DNA from: Lenisia limosa
Lineage: Eukaryota; Breviatea
Direction: 5' to 3'
Length of the DNA stretch: 29,312 nt
NCBI GenBank assembly: GCA_001655205.1
Contig: LPNZ01008832.1
Location: 1 to 29,312, forward strand
Made by a program: the position numbers and the translations under genes. Positions 1 through 13,044 of this stretch are shown piece after piece (position 1 is the first letter of the stretch; every line of letters starts with the position of its first letter). Under the pieces are notes generated by a model that saw nothing but the letters and a program-made list of their open reading frames with translations, had not been told where the DNA came from and made no database searches.

Positions 1-140
1 GAAACCTAACCCATAATTGGGTCATTAAATTGTTGTTTTTTAAAAAAAATGAAGAAAAACTTGCAAAAATACCCCATCACAATGCTGTTCCATTTTTTAA
101 AACACATACCAGACTATATGCTTTTCAAAAAATATGTTAC

Positions 141-849
141 CTCATTCGCATCTTCAAAGGCATTAATTTGCTGAAGAAGAAAGCCCTCCTCGCACCTTCA
201 TGGACTTCCTGTCATAGGCCTTGGCACCCACGCTGGTTGTACCGACAGACACCACCGTCACGTATTCCGAAGTCTAGACTCTGAGCAACGCATCTAACAC
301 CACCAACAAATGAAAGGCTTACAGCATGAACGGCCGAGATGTCGTTGTAGAAGTAGTCTGCTGAGAACACGTTTCCGACTCCTGTTTCGAGCGCAATCGT
401 TCCGTCTAGAAGGTAAATCTTCAACTAGAATTAAAAGAGTCCCACTTTCGTCGATAGTGTAGCTATTGACACTTCCATGGCCAGTAAAGGTTGTGATACC
501 AGTGGAGTCAGCCGTTGCAACCTTGATGGTCAGAGAACCCAACAACAAGGAAACATATCATGGTGGGTCAAACTAGCAGTGTAAGAGAGGGAAATGAGCA
601 AAAAAAATGATTATATACTCTGTGACAGACGATAAAGCTTGGGGGGTAACTGTAAGCTCTCAGGAAAAGCAGGAAAGCAAGAACCATTTTCATCAAGGAA
701 AGGCCCTTCTCACATACCAAAACGTCTGATTGGGTATTATCAATGGGGTAGGACTTAGATACCGATGATGCTATCATTAGTGAGGGTAATTCCGCAGCTA
801 AGCAAAGGCCACATGAAAAAAGCAGCAGTATGCTGAGTGAGAACTTCAT
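141..849 (-). CDS. Secreted or ER-targeted protein, 5' exons only (partial)
   Basis: I do not recognise the family. Exon 1 (849-718) starts with ATG and encodes a textbook signal peptide, MKFSLSILLLFSCGLCLAAE, so the product enters the secretory pathway. Four more exons join in frame: 521-471 (VATADSTGITTFTGHGS), 424-323 (starts LKIYLLDGTIALETGVGN), 273-196 (contains YVTVVSVGTTSVGAKAYDRK) and 170-141 (QINAFEDANE), which ends at a GTAACA donor. No clear exon follows, so the gene probably continues past base 1. The alternation of short hydrophobic strands suggests an all-beta lumenal domain. Introns are 196, 46, 49 and 25 nt; the GTCAAT donor of the 46-nt intron is weak. An ER membrane complex or ribophorin-like protein was considered but no diagnostic motif supports either. 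A TATA-like element lies just upstream. Confidence 0.6.
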
Positions 850-865
850 TTTGGATCAATATTTG

Positions 866-876
866 TTTATATATAT
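866..876 (-). promoter_or_regulatory. TATA-like element upstream of the signal-peptide gene
   Basis: Read on the minus strand this is TATATATAAAC, about 17-27 nt before the ATG at 849. It lies in the roughly 250-bp divergent region shared with the glutamate-cysteine ligase gene that starts at 1099. That region also has a GT-rich stretch at 895-945. Function is inferred from position only. Confidence 0.4.
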
Positions 877-1098
877 CAATTCTAAATCAATTCAAAGGTT
901 TGTGGGTTTGTGTTGGGTTTGTGTGGCATGTGTGGTATGGCCTTGCAGAGTCCATATAAACCCTACATACAAAATCGACACTCTCGCGCAAGAGTTTTTG
1001 CTTAGGGATTAGGTTAAGAATTGGCGTGATATTGTTGTTTAATTGTGCAATTGTAATTAGGCAGTAATTTGGCAGTAATAAAGGCATTTTGATAGAAA

Positions 1099-4000
1099 AT
1101 GGGATTGCTTTCGGAAGGAACTCCTTACACTGTATGCTCTTCCTCTCAACTATAATGTTTTAGTGGTCACAAACCAAAGAAGTGGCAAGACATGTACAAA
1201 AGGAAGGGATAAAACAATTCATATCCATCTACCACAACTTGAAAGATCGCGAAAATGTAAGCTCTGTCTCCTTTCTGTCTGTTTTTTTAACATATTTAGG
1301 ATTGCTTACTCTGGGGTGATGAGGTTTGAGAAATATCTGCGTTCACCCTTTTCCGCCTATCCATGTTGTGGGTTATGAACAATTTAGGTTGAAATGACAC
1401 TGGTGCATCTTGATAATAAAGCAAAGAAGGCTCGTTTGGCACTCTCAGCTGCAGATTTTTTAACAAAGCTTGTGCCAAAAGAAGGGGACTGGTATGTCTG
1501 ACTTCCATTTCTTCCTGTTTCAATTTTTCGGTAATTGTATTCCCGAATGTTTCCTGACCAAGTAGCATTTCACAACAGGCCACGTGGCATCCTGAATATG
1601 CTCGTTACATGCTAGAGGGTACACCATCCAAGCCCTATCAGTCATCACATCAAGACTTCCTTAATGTGGGTGGTGGTTGACGTGTGCATCGGGTAGTGGC
1701 ACGGACGGTGTCATTTAGTCAAACCAAGCTCAACCACAACTGCAAAGGCTTCGTTCCCAGCTTTTTTGCTTCATATCTTTTAATTTTGACTTGAAAACTA
1801 GGAACATACCAACCTATTTAGGTGGAGCGCAACATGCAAGCGAGGAGACGGCAAGTCGAAGCCCTCTTGGATCCTGAATATGAGGTTCGGGAAAAGAGGA
1901 GGGAACTGCTGTGACACTTTTTTTGTTTTTGTTTATACTTTTAGGCAGTGGTCACTATCACATCATGGCCTGAGCTCGGTACTCCGGAAGCAACTTATGT
2001 AGGCTGGTGATTACAACCTTCCATCTCTTGTACGACTTAGTGACGTTTCAGCCGACATTCACCAAATGGCCTCCCCACGGCCAATATGCCGAGAGTTTAT
2101 TTGTTGACGACTCCATTATCAATCCCCACCCTCGCTTTGGGTAGGAATGGGCTGAATCGTGTTACGTCTGCTTGTGATTCTACTGTCCTTATTTAAATCA
2201 ACTCTTTAATTATTCGCTCTTCCATTTGAAACCTTTTCTAATTAATCAGAACACTCACTCGCAACATCCGCGAAAGAAGGCAACGGAAGGTTGAAGTCAT
2301 TGTGAGAGGAGTGATCATCTGAGCTGGAACCCTTTCCTTTGCTAACTTCCCAGCTTCCCGTCTTTAAGGATAAGAACACTCCAATTCCCCTCCCTCTTCC
2401 TGATGTGAAACCCCTTGAGGAAACCAATCAGTATGCTCTGGGCTTCCACCCTTCCTCCCCCCTCCCCCCCACTTTTCCTCTCACGCAAATTGACACAACC
2501 AGGAATCCCAGTGTCCCGTCATCGAATGCAATTTTGACCCCCCTTGTTCCGGCTCACATCCCTGACGACCACGTGTACATGGACTGCATGGCTTTTGGAA
2601 TGGGATGCTCTTGTCTGCAATGGTATGCTGCTCTAGTTATTTGACTCTCTAGTACAATGCAAGGAGTTGATATTGATGAAACACGATGGCTCTATGACCA
2701 ACTGTCAGTTTTCTGTCCTGTCATGGTTGGTGGTCCCAGACTCTCAATAGTCCATTGACAATTCAGCTTGCTCTGTCAGCTGCAGCCCCCATCTTTCGCG
2801 GATGGCTTGTTGACGTTGACAGCCGCTGGGATGTCATCAGTATGGCTGTTGACTCTCGTACAAAAGAAGAGGCCGGACTAGAGGTTGGAGCCTTTGTCTT
2901 CTTAACTGGTCTAGCCCCTCAAGACTCCAGGAGCACGCAGAGTGTTCAAGTCGAGATACGCGAGCATCGACTGCTACATCTCCACGGTTTGTTGTCTGTT
3001 TTGCCTTCTCTCGCTGACTTCGCAGGATGAACGCAACCGTCCCGAGCTGAACGACATCGAAGTTCCCATTGACGAAGAGGCGTTTGAAGAATGCAGAGCT
3101 GCGGTTTGCTATTCACAGTTGTTCTCCCTCACCTTGGCAATTCTTTTTTTTTTCCTATTACGCTATAGGGTATTGACGAGCAGCTTTCACGACACATTGC
3201 ACACTTGTTTATCCATGACCCCATGGTAGTGTACGGCGAGAAGTTAGACCAGGACCCAAAGAAAGACAATGACCACTTTGAAGTAGGCCATTATCGGACA
3301 TCTCACTCTGCAGAACATCCAGAGCACCAACTGGCAGAACGTCCGTTTCAAGCCGCCTCCACCCAACACTTCCATTGGATGGCGCGTGGAGTTCAGGCCA
3401 ATGGAGGTCCAGATCACAGATTTCGTGGGGGGTTCGGCTTTCTTTCTCGCAAGTCGAAGCTAATAACCCTCCAGGAAAATGCAGCGTTGATCGTCTTTGT
3501 TGTTCTCCTGTCGCGAACCATTCTGTCTTTCGACCTCGACCTCTACCTGCCGATTTCACGTGTAAGCCATTGCGATTCCTCAAAGACGTTCACCTGAAGT
3601 TTTGATGCCCCAGGTTGACGCCAACATGGATAGGGCACAGAAGAGGGATGCTGTCAATAAGGAGAAGTTCTTTTGGAGGAAATCCGTGACACCTTGTAGG
3701 GGGGATTTGCCTTCGTTGATGTACTATAATATATGACACCCTAGTGCCCGCTGAAGACCTCCCGTCTAGCCCCGCAGCGCGCTTCATGGGGGGCGACCAG
3801 CAGCATTATACGGCGTTCGAGGATGCGGAAATGTCGATTAACCAGATTGTCAATGGAGAGGTCAGTATTGCGCTGCTTTGACATCGTATTTGCGTTGACG
3901 TCAGGTGCATTGCCTGTTCTATTCACCATTTTTGGGGTGGCTTCTCACTCTTCAGGAGGGAATGTTTGTCGGTCTTCTTCCCCTTGTCAAGCAGTATCTT

Positions 4001-4349
4001 AACACCTTGTCCATGCCCATCTCTGTCCTCTGTCGTGTCAATGACTATCTGGACCTTATTTCAAGAAGAGCATCGGGTATGTCACCATTCCTTCATGTCA
4101 TTTCGCAGGAGACCTTGAGACCACTGCCACGTGGATGCGCAACTTCGTGATGAATCACCCGAAATATCAGGGTGACAGCAGAGTATCCAGCGAGATCAAC
4201 TACGATATGATTGATGTGGGTACAAGGCTCTTCTTGAACCAGCACTCATTGCTTAGATGATGCGCAAAATCCAAACTGGAGAAGTCAAAGCACCCTCTCT
4301 TCTTGGCCAGCATGGAGATCGTAACGCCAAGTTCCCGTGCAAGCCCTAG
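1099..4349 (+). CDS. GCLC: Glutamate-cysteine ligase catalytic subunit
   Basis: Catalyses ATP-dependent joining of L-glutamate and L-cysteine, the first and rate-limiting step of glutathione synthesis in the cytosol. Twenty-two exons splice in frame to 680 aa, close to fungal and animal enzymes (about 640-680). Landmarks in order: [12 protein letters not shown] at the N-terminus, [23 protein letters not shown] and [10 protein letters not shown] (these carry the acidic metal/glutamate-site residues of the family), [104 protein letters not shown] and [15 protein letters not shown], ending at [10 protein letters not shown] near the stop. Exons: 1099-1131, 1164-1256, 1300-1323, 1388-1491, 1566-1665, 1822-1884, 1945-1998, 2052-2140, 2250-2301, 2354-2622, 2653-2725, 2767-2883, 2924-2986, 3026-3103, 3169-3282, 3314-3424, 3475-3561, 3614-3695, 3745-3860, 3956-4076, 4109-4215, 4257-4349. 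The CSCLQ segment keeps a cysteine where the human subunit has the pair implicated in linkage to the modifier subunit GCLM. Confidence 0.97.
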
Positions 4350-4695
4350 AAAGGCTCTTCTACTATTTATTCTGATTTCTTCACCTGTTCCGAACCATAG
4401 CCATCCATCAAAAACAAAACCATTACTACGCACTACTGATGCTCGCCTCTCTCTGGAGTTCGAGAGTGGTGGTGATCGTATTCATCTCTTGAGTCCTGCT
4501 GGTGTAAAAAATTACTCTAATAGCAAAAAAAAACCAAAACCGTCAAAGGGCCACACAAATGCGAACCTCATCATCTTCACTGCTGCTCATTTCGTCTCTG
4601 TTGATATGCGCAAAGTCTTCAAAGTCTTCTTCCCAGCTGAAGTGTCATTGGAACAAAGAGAGGGAAATACATCTTTCTGCTTCTAAAATCAAAAG
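4350..4695. other. Convergent intergenic spacer
   Basis: Lies between the 3' ends of the glutamate-cysteine ligase gene (+) and the SRPK gene (-). It is AT-rich with short A runs and must hold both 3' UTRs. I see no exon with homologous content and no clear structured RNA. Confidence 0.7.
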
Positions 4696-6747
<2,052 letters not shown>

Positions 6748-6950
6748 TTATGATCATATACATCAATCATAAGCTGGAGGATTATTTTTATTACAGAAGA
6801 TATTAACCATAAAAAGGTAAGAAAGGCGATGTTTTAAGTTCCCATGCCCCCAGTGTGATTGCCACTCGCTTTTCTAACCCTGTCCCTGCCTCCAAGTATG
6901 GTATGGAAAGGACCAAAACATGCTTTTCACCCCCCCCCCCGACCTTTTTT

Positions 6951-7044
6951 NNNNNNNNNNNNNNNNNNNNNNNNNNNNNNNNNNNNNNNNNNNNNNNNNN
7001 NNNNNNNNNNNNNNNNNNNNNNNNNNNNNNNNNNNNNNNNNNNN
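6951..7044. other. Assembly gap (94 N), left flank poly-C then poly-T
   Basis: A run of N preceded by an 11-nt C run (6930-6940) and six T. It lies upstream of the SRPK gene and may hide part of its 5' end. Confidence 0.95.
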
Positions 7045-7184
7045 TGATGTTGACCTGGATCTATTCGATTAATATTCCACAAAGGAGGGTTTCTTTTAAT
7101 AATCAGGTACTGTTTTAAAACAAATATGATATCAATCATCGCAAATACACCACGAGGATTGTTTTGCTGATACTACAACCACGT

Positions 7185-7372
7185 TCCGATACCCACCCTG
7201 AGTATGATCCGGAGGAACCAGAGTAAGAACGGTCTCTTTCTGAGTCATACGACTGTTTCGGTCGGTAGGAAACCTGAGGGTTAACAACTGGTAGGCAAAT
7301 GTCCTACCTTTGACTGGTTTTTGCTGCCAGCAACAAGGTTCTTAATGTCTTGAACCTGAACCGTCAGTACAT
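7185..7372 (-). CDS. RS/GS-rich exon pair of unknown gene, possibly 5' exons of the SRPK gene
   Basis: On the minus strand an acceptor (branch CTGAC, then GGTTCAG) near 7357 opens VQDIKNLVAGSKNQSK, which ends at an AAG/GTAGGA donor. After a 35-nt intron with a TTAAC branch and CTCAG end, a second exon reads VSYRPKQSYDSERDRSYSGS and then SGSYSG, up to a GTGGGT or GTATCG donor near 7190. Low-complexity Ser/Gly/Arg sequence just before the kinase core is typical of SRPK N-termini, and the strand and order fit. However, the two donors (phase 2 and phase 0) do not match the phase-1 acceptor at 6588, and a gap lies between, so the join is unproven. A separate small gene is the alternative. Confidence 0.35.
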
Positions 7373-7389
7373 TTGATTAAGAAAACCAA

Positions 7390-8010
7390 AAAATAAAGCA
7401 AAACCATCAAAATGGCCCTTCCAACTTGGTCCAAGTCTAATGGCATGGTGGCAACTGGCACAATGCCAAGTTACAGTTGGTGGAAAGCAAGCTGCAGGTG
7501 TAACCTCCAAACGATGCTGCTTATCAAAAATCAAGCCTTTACAATGATTTTAAGATTGTTGCAGCAGCACGGGGGCACAAAGACGTTCACAAGAACGAGA
7601 GATTCCTTCCTTTTTTAGATTTCTTCCTTCTGCTGTACAGTATTTTCCAACTCTTTTCTACGTATCAATAATGTAGTTATATACCAGAATGAATTATCTC
7701 TTTGCAAAGGGGCCTTGTAAAAAATAAAAAACGTATAGTACAGTGTCTGGGTGTTTATATGACTGTGATTTCCCCCTCCGAATTGCAGCTGGAGCTGGCG
7801 CCGAAAAATGTTCAAGGCAGTGTGTTTTTCCCCGGGCCACCCAGGCGTCAACTGCGGTCGAGCCGAGGTCGAGGACCCTGGAAACTAGGGAAGCCTGGGG
7901 AAGCAGGGGAAGGTGAGGCTAGGTACTCACCCGTACAGATTAAAGTTGTGAATGTTCATAGATATACAGAAACTGAGGGGGAAATAGTATAACACACTGG
8001 GAAAACAAGA
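7390..8010. other. Region without a confident gene
   Basis: Both strands carry only short frames without splice-consistent continuation. 7790-7930 is more GC-rich than its surroundings and could be an untranslated or non-coding stretch. A Lys/Arg-rich minus-strand frame near 7600-7640 is too short to call. Confidence 0.5.
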
Positions 8011-8015
8011 CAGAA

Positions 8016-11000
8016 TTACTCGTCAAAGAAGTTCCAGAGGACAAGACAGCCGTCCTCTCCAACCGACACCAGTTGCCGCTCATCAGGCGACCATGCAACC
8101 TGTGTCACCCCCTGAATTGTCACGTGGCTTCTGCGCAGTCAGCAAACCTTTGAATGGGCGAGGCCAGTTCCGATGAGAGCCGCATCCTTGATGTCCCACA
8201 CGCGGACCAGACGGTCACCTCCGCAGGCCGCCAGGTAGCGTCCCCTTGGGTAATCAGCCAAAGTAACATGTCAAAAAACGGGTTCACTGATACTTTTTTT
8301 TTAGAGCACGACCACATTTTGTTTTGTTCAACAGGAAATATTAAAAAAAAACAGGGTAGTGGCCTACTTTGGGCTGACAACGCATGAAGTCACCCGGAAC
8401 GGGGCGTCCTCCTCGGGTCCAACCTGGACAGTTTCACAAGGCAGAATNNNNNNNNNNNNNNNNNNNNNNNNNNNNNNNNNNNNNNNNNNNNNNNNNNNNN
8501 NNNNNNNNNNNNNNNNNNNNNNNNNNNNNNNNNNNNNNNACAACAGACTGGCGTCCCCGGTTCCGGCAATGACCTCCAACTCAGAATCCTGGCGCTGACT
8601 AATGCTAAAGGAATTATGATATGCTGGAGCGGAAGGGGGACCAACCAATATGCCGAAGAATTGGGAGTGTCATGGTAGGCGATACGTCGTTCAGTTTCGA
8701 TGTTGGTGGTCGCAACAGTGCGATCTCCACCGCAGCTGTGAATGAGCTTCGAGTCGTTGTGATCCAAGATGACCTGGAAAACGGCACGGCGATGCACAAA
8801 CGACTGTGTTGTCAATATTAGAAATATTTCAAAATTAAGGCAACAAAATTGGGGAAGGAGACTATGGCAACCAGGCATAAATGGAGAAATCCGTTGCGTA
8901 CCTGAGCAGTCATTCGGCGATCTTTCAAAGACCAAACCCGGATCGTTCCATCCTTAATTGTCAGATAAGATAGAAGGAATGGAAAAATGAGAAGTAAAAA
9001 CAAGTATCTGACCGAAGCCGTACAATGATAAATTCACGCAATCATTTGCCAACAAACCATTCCACCAGAGAGGATTTTTCCTTGAGCAACATTCAGAGCC
9101 GATACTCCGTCTCTATGCGCTCCATTGATCTCCCACACTAAATTGTTAAGAAGGCTCTCGAGCTTGAATGTGTACTTTTTGCGCCATTTCTGTCATCATG
9201 GCAGCGAATGAAGCCGTCGGTCCAGCCTGTCAGGATCTCGCCAGTGGATGACACTGCCATGGACTGTGGGGTGGCTTTTACCTGATGGAGTAAATCAAGT
9301 TGCAGATCGGTGAAGTTCTAATACGAAACAGATAATCAGAGACTTCGAGTTACGGCCCACTCTTTGTCTCCATTCTTCACTGTAAGAGTTGAGATTCCAT
9401 CTTGAAATAACTCCACCGTCGGTCATTGTGCTAAATAATAAATGAGATCAGGTACATACTATACTTGATACATGTATATCAGACCCCCTTCCCCCGTGAA
9501 CATAACATTGTCATTGTTGGTCGTGTAGCAAACAGAAGTGACTGGTCCAGCAGGGGCACGGCTAAACTCAGTGTTGTCCAGCGTGTCACTCAGCACTCTG
9601 CAAGTATTGTGATGCGATTCTTGATAAAAGGGCTGACAATAGCATCTTAATTTGCCTCATTCTTTATCCAGCCGGACCTGTTGATAACACCGTCGGCAGT
9701 GGCGACAATCAGTTCAGCATAATCGCTTGTCAAGGACATGGAAGTTACGGCAGCCGAGAGCTGGGTCTCATCTGTATTATCAATGGCATCCGACACAGCT
9801 GGGGAATGGACCGAGCCTACTTTCAACAATCCAATTGTGGTTGGAGTCGCGGCAAATTTGTTTGATGTGGCCGTTCTTAGAGCTGACTGTAAGAAAGGAT
9901 ATGGTCAACCTACCCAAGGAAGAGGATGTCGCCCATCATTTTCATGCAAGTGATTCCTTCTGGGCAACCAAGGACGAGTTCCTTAATCGTCACCCTCATC
10001 ATACAGCCTCTGTACATACCTTGAAAGTGGTGTTCTGAAGACCGAAAAGAGCGAAATCTCCGGACGACGTACCCGCCAAGAGGTACATATCAGAAGGGTC
10101 GATGATAAGACTTGTAAACTCGCGTGCCAAGGCTGTATCATGAATCAGTAATACTTCTTTATTGTGGATGAGTCTATAAAAGTCGTGGAGCTTACAAGTT
10201 CTTTGAACTTGGAAGGTGTCAGTGGAAAGGTTGAACTGAAGAGTACGAACATCGTAAGTGAGTTCTAAAGGCATTACAATATTAACAGGGGCCAATCAGC
10301 GTATTGCTGTTTTAATTGTCATCGTCCACACTGTATTCAGTAAAAACTGGGACATAATATGTTGTATTCTATCGGGAAGAGAAAATAAAAAGAAAAGCAC
10401 AATGACTCGTATAAACATACACGCAACGATACAACCCACAACCACACCAACCATGGATCCTGAGATGGCTGTCGAAGCTTGACACAAGAGTGTAACGGGC
10501 ATGGCGGCCGCGGGGGTCTGTAGTTTGGTCTGAGTTCGCCCAGGTAACTACACGGTGAGCCCTTGCTGAGTCACTCTCATTATATAAACGGCCAACGTAC
10601 TGATTCCTGCTCCATTGGATGGTCTGGTGCTGGTGATGAGCTGTCCGCCCTCCATGTCCCAAATCATCAGGCGTCCAGTGTCATCTAAACGTCATCAACT
10701 GTGTCCCATTTCATACCAGTACTGGCCAAGAAGTGACTGTTGCTTGAAAACGCAAGGCATGTGATCTTGCTCTTATGTCCGTGGAGACGGAACACTGCAT
10801 TACGTCCTTCCCAATCCCAAATCTAAAAGTCAGGAGCACTATCACAATAACGAATTTTGGGAAAATATCTTGTCCAACCTGGATAAGAGCCTCGCCATTG
10901 AGAGTCTGAAGAATGAGCTCTCATTTGTATTGAAAAGAAATGACTTAGAAATAATTCCGCCACCGTCCCCAAGTCCTTTCATGAGCTTACCGATTCTTCT

Positions 11001-11330
11001 CCAGTAGCGATCAAGACACCATCTGGTGAAACTGCAACTGACGAAATGGGATTCACGTGTCCTCTCAAGAAGGTTTGATCATGCCTGCTGTGTTACTACC
11101 AAATTTAAATGTAAATCCTAAAGATTGAACAAAAACACCTCCAACATATCCTCAAGGTTGGAGAGAACTAGAACTCCTCCACAGGGAAAGATGATCTTAG
11201 ATTTGTCAATGGGATGACAGTTCAGCCCATTCACGGCTTCCGAGCTGTATCCAAATACATGTTCCTGTGAAAGAGGTAAGGGGAAGGACGCTGGGGCAGT
11301 TTTCCTTACCAGTTCAAGGGCGTCAGACAT
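8016..11330 (-). CDS. CFAP52: Cilia/flagella-associated WD40 protein CFAP52 (WDR16)
   Basis: A microtubule inner protein of flagellar doublets, built of two WD40 beta-propellers. The ATG at 11330 begins MSDALEL, then exon 11264-11139 gives EHVFGYSSEAVNGLNCHP and IIFPCGGVLVLSNLEDM, matching the CFAP52 N-terminus. Later minus-strand exons carry WD blocks: FLRGHVNPISSVAVSPDG (about 11000-11085), WDWEGRNAVFRLHGHKSKIT (about 10740-10830), LMIWDMEGGQ (about 10650), LAREFTSLIIDPSDMYLLAG (about 10060-10140), VKATPQSMAVSSTGEILTGW (about 9215-9285), NGAHRDGVSALNVAQGKILS (about 9065-9125), DGTIRVWSLKDRR (about 8920-8960), RLVRVWDIKDAALIG (about 8165-8215), and the final GVTQVAWSPDERQLVSVGED ending NFFDE and TAA. 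The order agrees with the animal protein along its whole length. One gap (8448-8539) falls inside. Not every exon border was resolved. Its presence is the best sign that the organism builds a motile flagellum. Confidence 0.92.
8448..8539. other. Assembly gap (92 N) inside the CFAP52 gene
   Basis: Run of N within the 3' third of the WD40 gene, between an IIPLALVS-coding block on one side and the block encoding RGRYLAACGGDRLVRVWD on the other. A part of one WD repeat may be hidden. Confidence 0.95.
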
Positions 11331-11342
11331 GGTGGTGCTCAA

Positions 11343-11722
11343 TCACAAAAAAAACCTGTAAAATATCAATAACTTTAACAATTGATAAGAATGTAATTAA
11401 AATGGAATAAAAAAAAGAGGGGAAAAAAAACACCCCGAATTTTTATAATGGGCACAAAGAAGTTATTAATAATTGGTTTAATACCAAGTCCTTCCGCCTT
11501 TTGCCTACCGCTACGTATGTGTATGTATTTTTACAGTCATTTTGAATTGAAGTAGAAAGCTAAAGTTAGGTTTTGAAGTTTAGACTATAGGTTTTGGGTT
11601 TCCGCTCATTTATAGCCCCTTCCCACCGCTCTCTACAAAGAATTGAATCATAGATAGTATTTAAAACACAAAAAAGAAGAGTTAAACCCGTCAAGGGGCC
11701 TCGCTGGCCTCCACTTTTGAGG
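11343..11722. promoter_or_regulatory. Divergent intergenic region between CFAP52 and the longin-like gene
   Basis: 380 bp, AT-rich, with A and G-A runs (11347-11430). Both flanking genes start here and point away, so their promoters should lie within it. I see no strong TATA element close to either ATG and no conserved motif that I can name. Confidence 0.5.
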
Positions 11723-13044
11723 ATGCTCCAACATGTTATTATCGTGTCCCCCTCTGGTTCGCTTTTTTGGATATGTTTAGAGTTATTTTGGTTCATTCCA
11801 ATATCTCTTAACCCATGTCAGGAGTTGTTCTCTTCTCAAAGGAGTATGTTCCGACACTTTCCCAGGTTGGGTTCCTTTTCAGATATGTCATCTATATTCC
11901 CACCCAATCCAAAGCAACATTTTGCGACTTTTTTATCAATTCTGTTTTCTCATAATCTCATTGGACCCTCATATCAACTCATGAATGTGGAGATTTGATC
12001 TCATTCCACAGCCTCGAATGATGGGTTCGCTATTGACAGCGATGATTGACTTCTCGAAAAAGACAATCCAGAGATCGGTGGCCTTCCTTGAGTTCGACAG
12101 ACGTGGGTTTAATAAATTGGAAGCCTTTGGGTATTGAATTGTCATTATCTTGATATAACCTGTCTAACTCTTCAGTTATATTAAGTTTGGTCCAAGACCC
12201 TCGGTCTCTGCTAACTTGCGTCACCTTCCACACGCGCGATGATGTATGGCTTGGGTCTTATGGAAGCACTGGACAGGTTCTAACTCCCTAGGGCATGGTG
12301 TTTTCCAGGCTCATTACTCGTGAAATCTTGAAATCGTTCTTGTACATTTACCCCACCACTGATTTCAATTCCGTCCTTAACCTCTCAACTTTTGCAAATT
12401 TCAGAGTAAGCTCCCCCTCTTTTTGGCGCACTGAATAAATATGATTGGCTACCTAGCCTTAAAACAACTTATTGTTCCAGTCAAATGTCGTTGATGCGGC
12501 GCAAGGAGGAATCCGTTCCATCTTGCATTCATGTGAGGGGAGGGTGTATAGTCAATCGTGGCATAAGTTTATTTTGTTATTTTAGCTTTTAATGACAACT
12601 CAGTGGTGGCAAATCGGGGCGTTTCAAGGGCCTTCGTTACCGTTGGAGATGAAATCCTCCATTCAACTTCAAGTGTTGACCAGGTATTTCATTGTTTTGA
12701 GTTTTTGAGAAGACCATGATGGGATAGTTTCAACTTCCCTTGTGATCAAATTTCAATGTCCGTTGACCTATAAGGTTGCGGTTGTTGGTGCCCTTCAGAG
12801 CATGATGGCCCTGAGTACCGAAGCTGCCTTCCTTGCTGACAAAAAAAGACCCCATGATTCTGTCGAGCTTCTATGCAATCGACACCGTATATACATTTTC
12901 CCCATACTCTGTCCAACAGCTGGTCAAAATGCCTTCCTTGTGGCAACATGCAGGAGGTCTCTTCCTCCCACATACTACCATCCCAAGCTTCAAGAAGCTG
13001 CTGTCCTTACTGAACAAAGTTGGTTGTTTGTGATCTTTCATTAA
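11723..13044 (+). CDS. Small longin-like protein, 254 aa, family unassigned
   Basis: Eight exons join in frame: 11723-11756, 11822-11865, 12012-12102, 12176-12254, 12309-12405, 12481-12532, 12586-12683, 12775-13044. The start MLQHVIIVSPSGVVLFSKEY has the first strand and hairpin typical of longin domains. GSLLTAMIDFSKKT, then a strand pair ending LLTCVTFHTRDDVWLG and the amphipathic helix LITREILKSFLYIY, continue the longin order. After a linker, VSRAFVTVGDEI and VAVVGALQSMMALSTEAAF could start a second such domain, and the protein ends near LPPTYYHPKLQEAAVLTEQ. Longin proteins act in vesicle traffic and small-GTPase regulation; MON1/CCZ1, HPS1 and the ciliogenesis factor FUZ use paired longin folds. 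I cannot assign it to any of these. The exon 4 to 5 junction (GG/GTCTTA) is the least certain. Confidence 0.75.

Noticed and set aside
141-849. Assignment of the signal-peptide gene to ER membrane complex subunit 1 or ribophorin II.
   Set aside because: Only a signal peptide and beta-strand-like text support it. No diagnostic residues or alignable blocks were seen.
1099-4349. First impression of a 5'-3' exoribonuclease (XRN) from short peptide fragments.
   Set aside because: After full splicing, all landmark motifs match glutamate-cysteine ligase along its whole length; no XRN catalytic motif is present.
7702-7992. 96-codon plus-strand frame with a GC-rich, Arg/Gly-rich segment.
   Set aside because: No splice-consistent continuation, no homology recognised, and composition alone explains the open frame.
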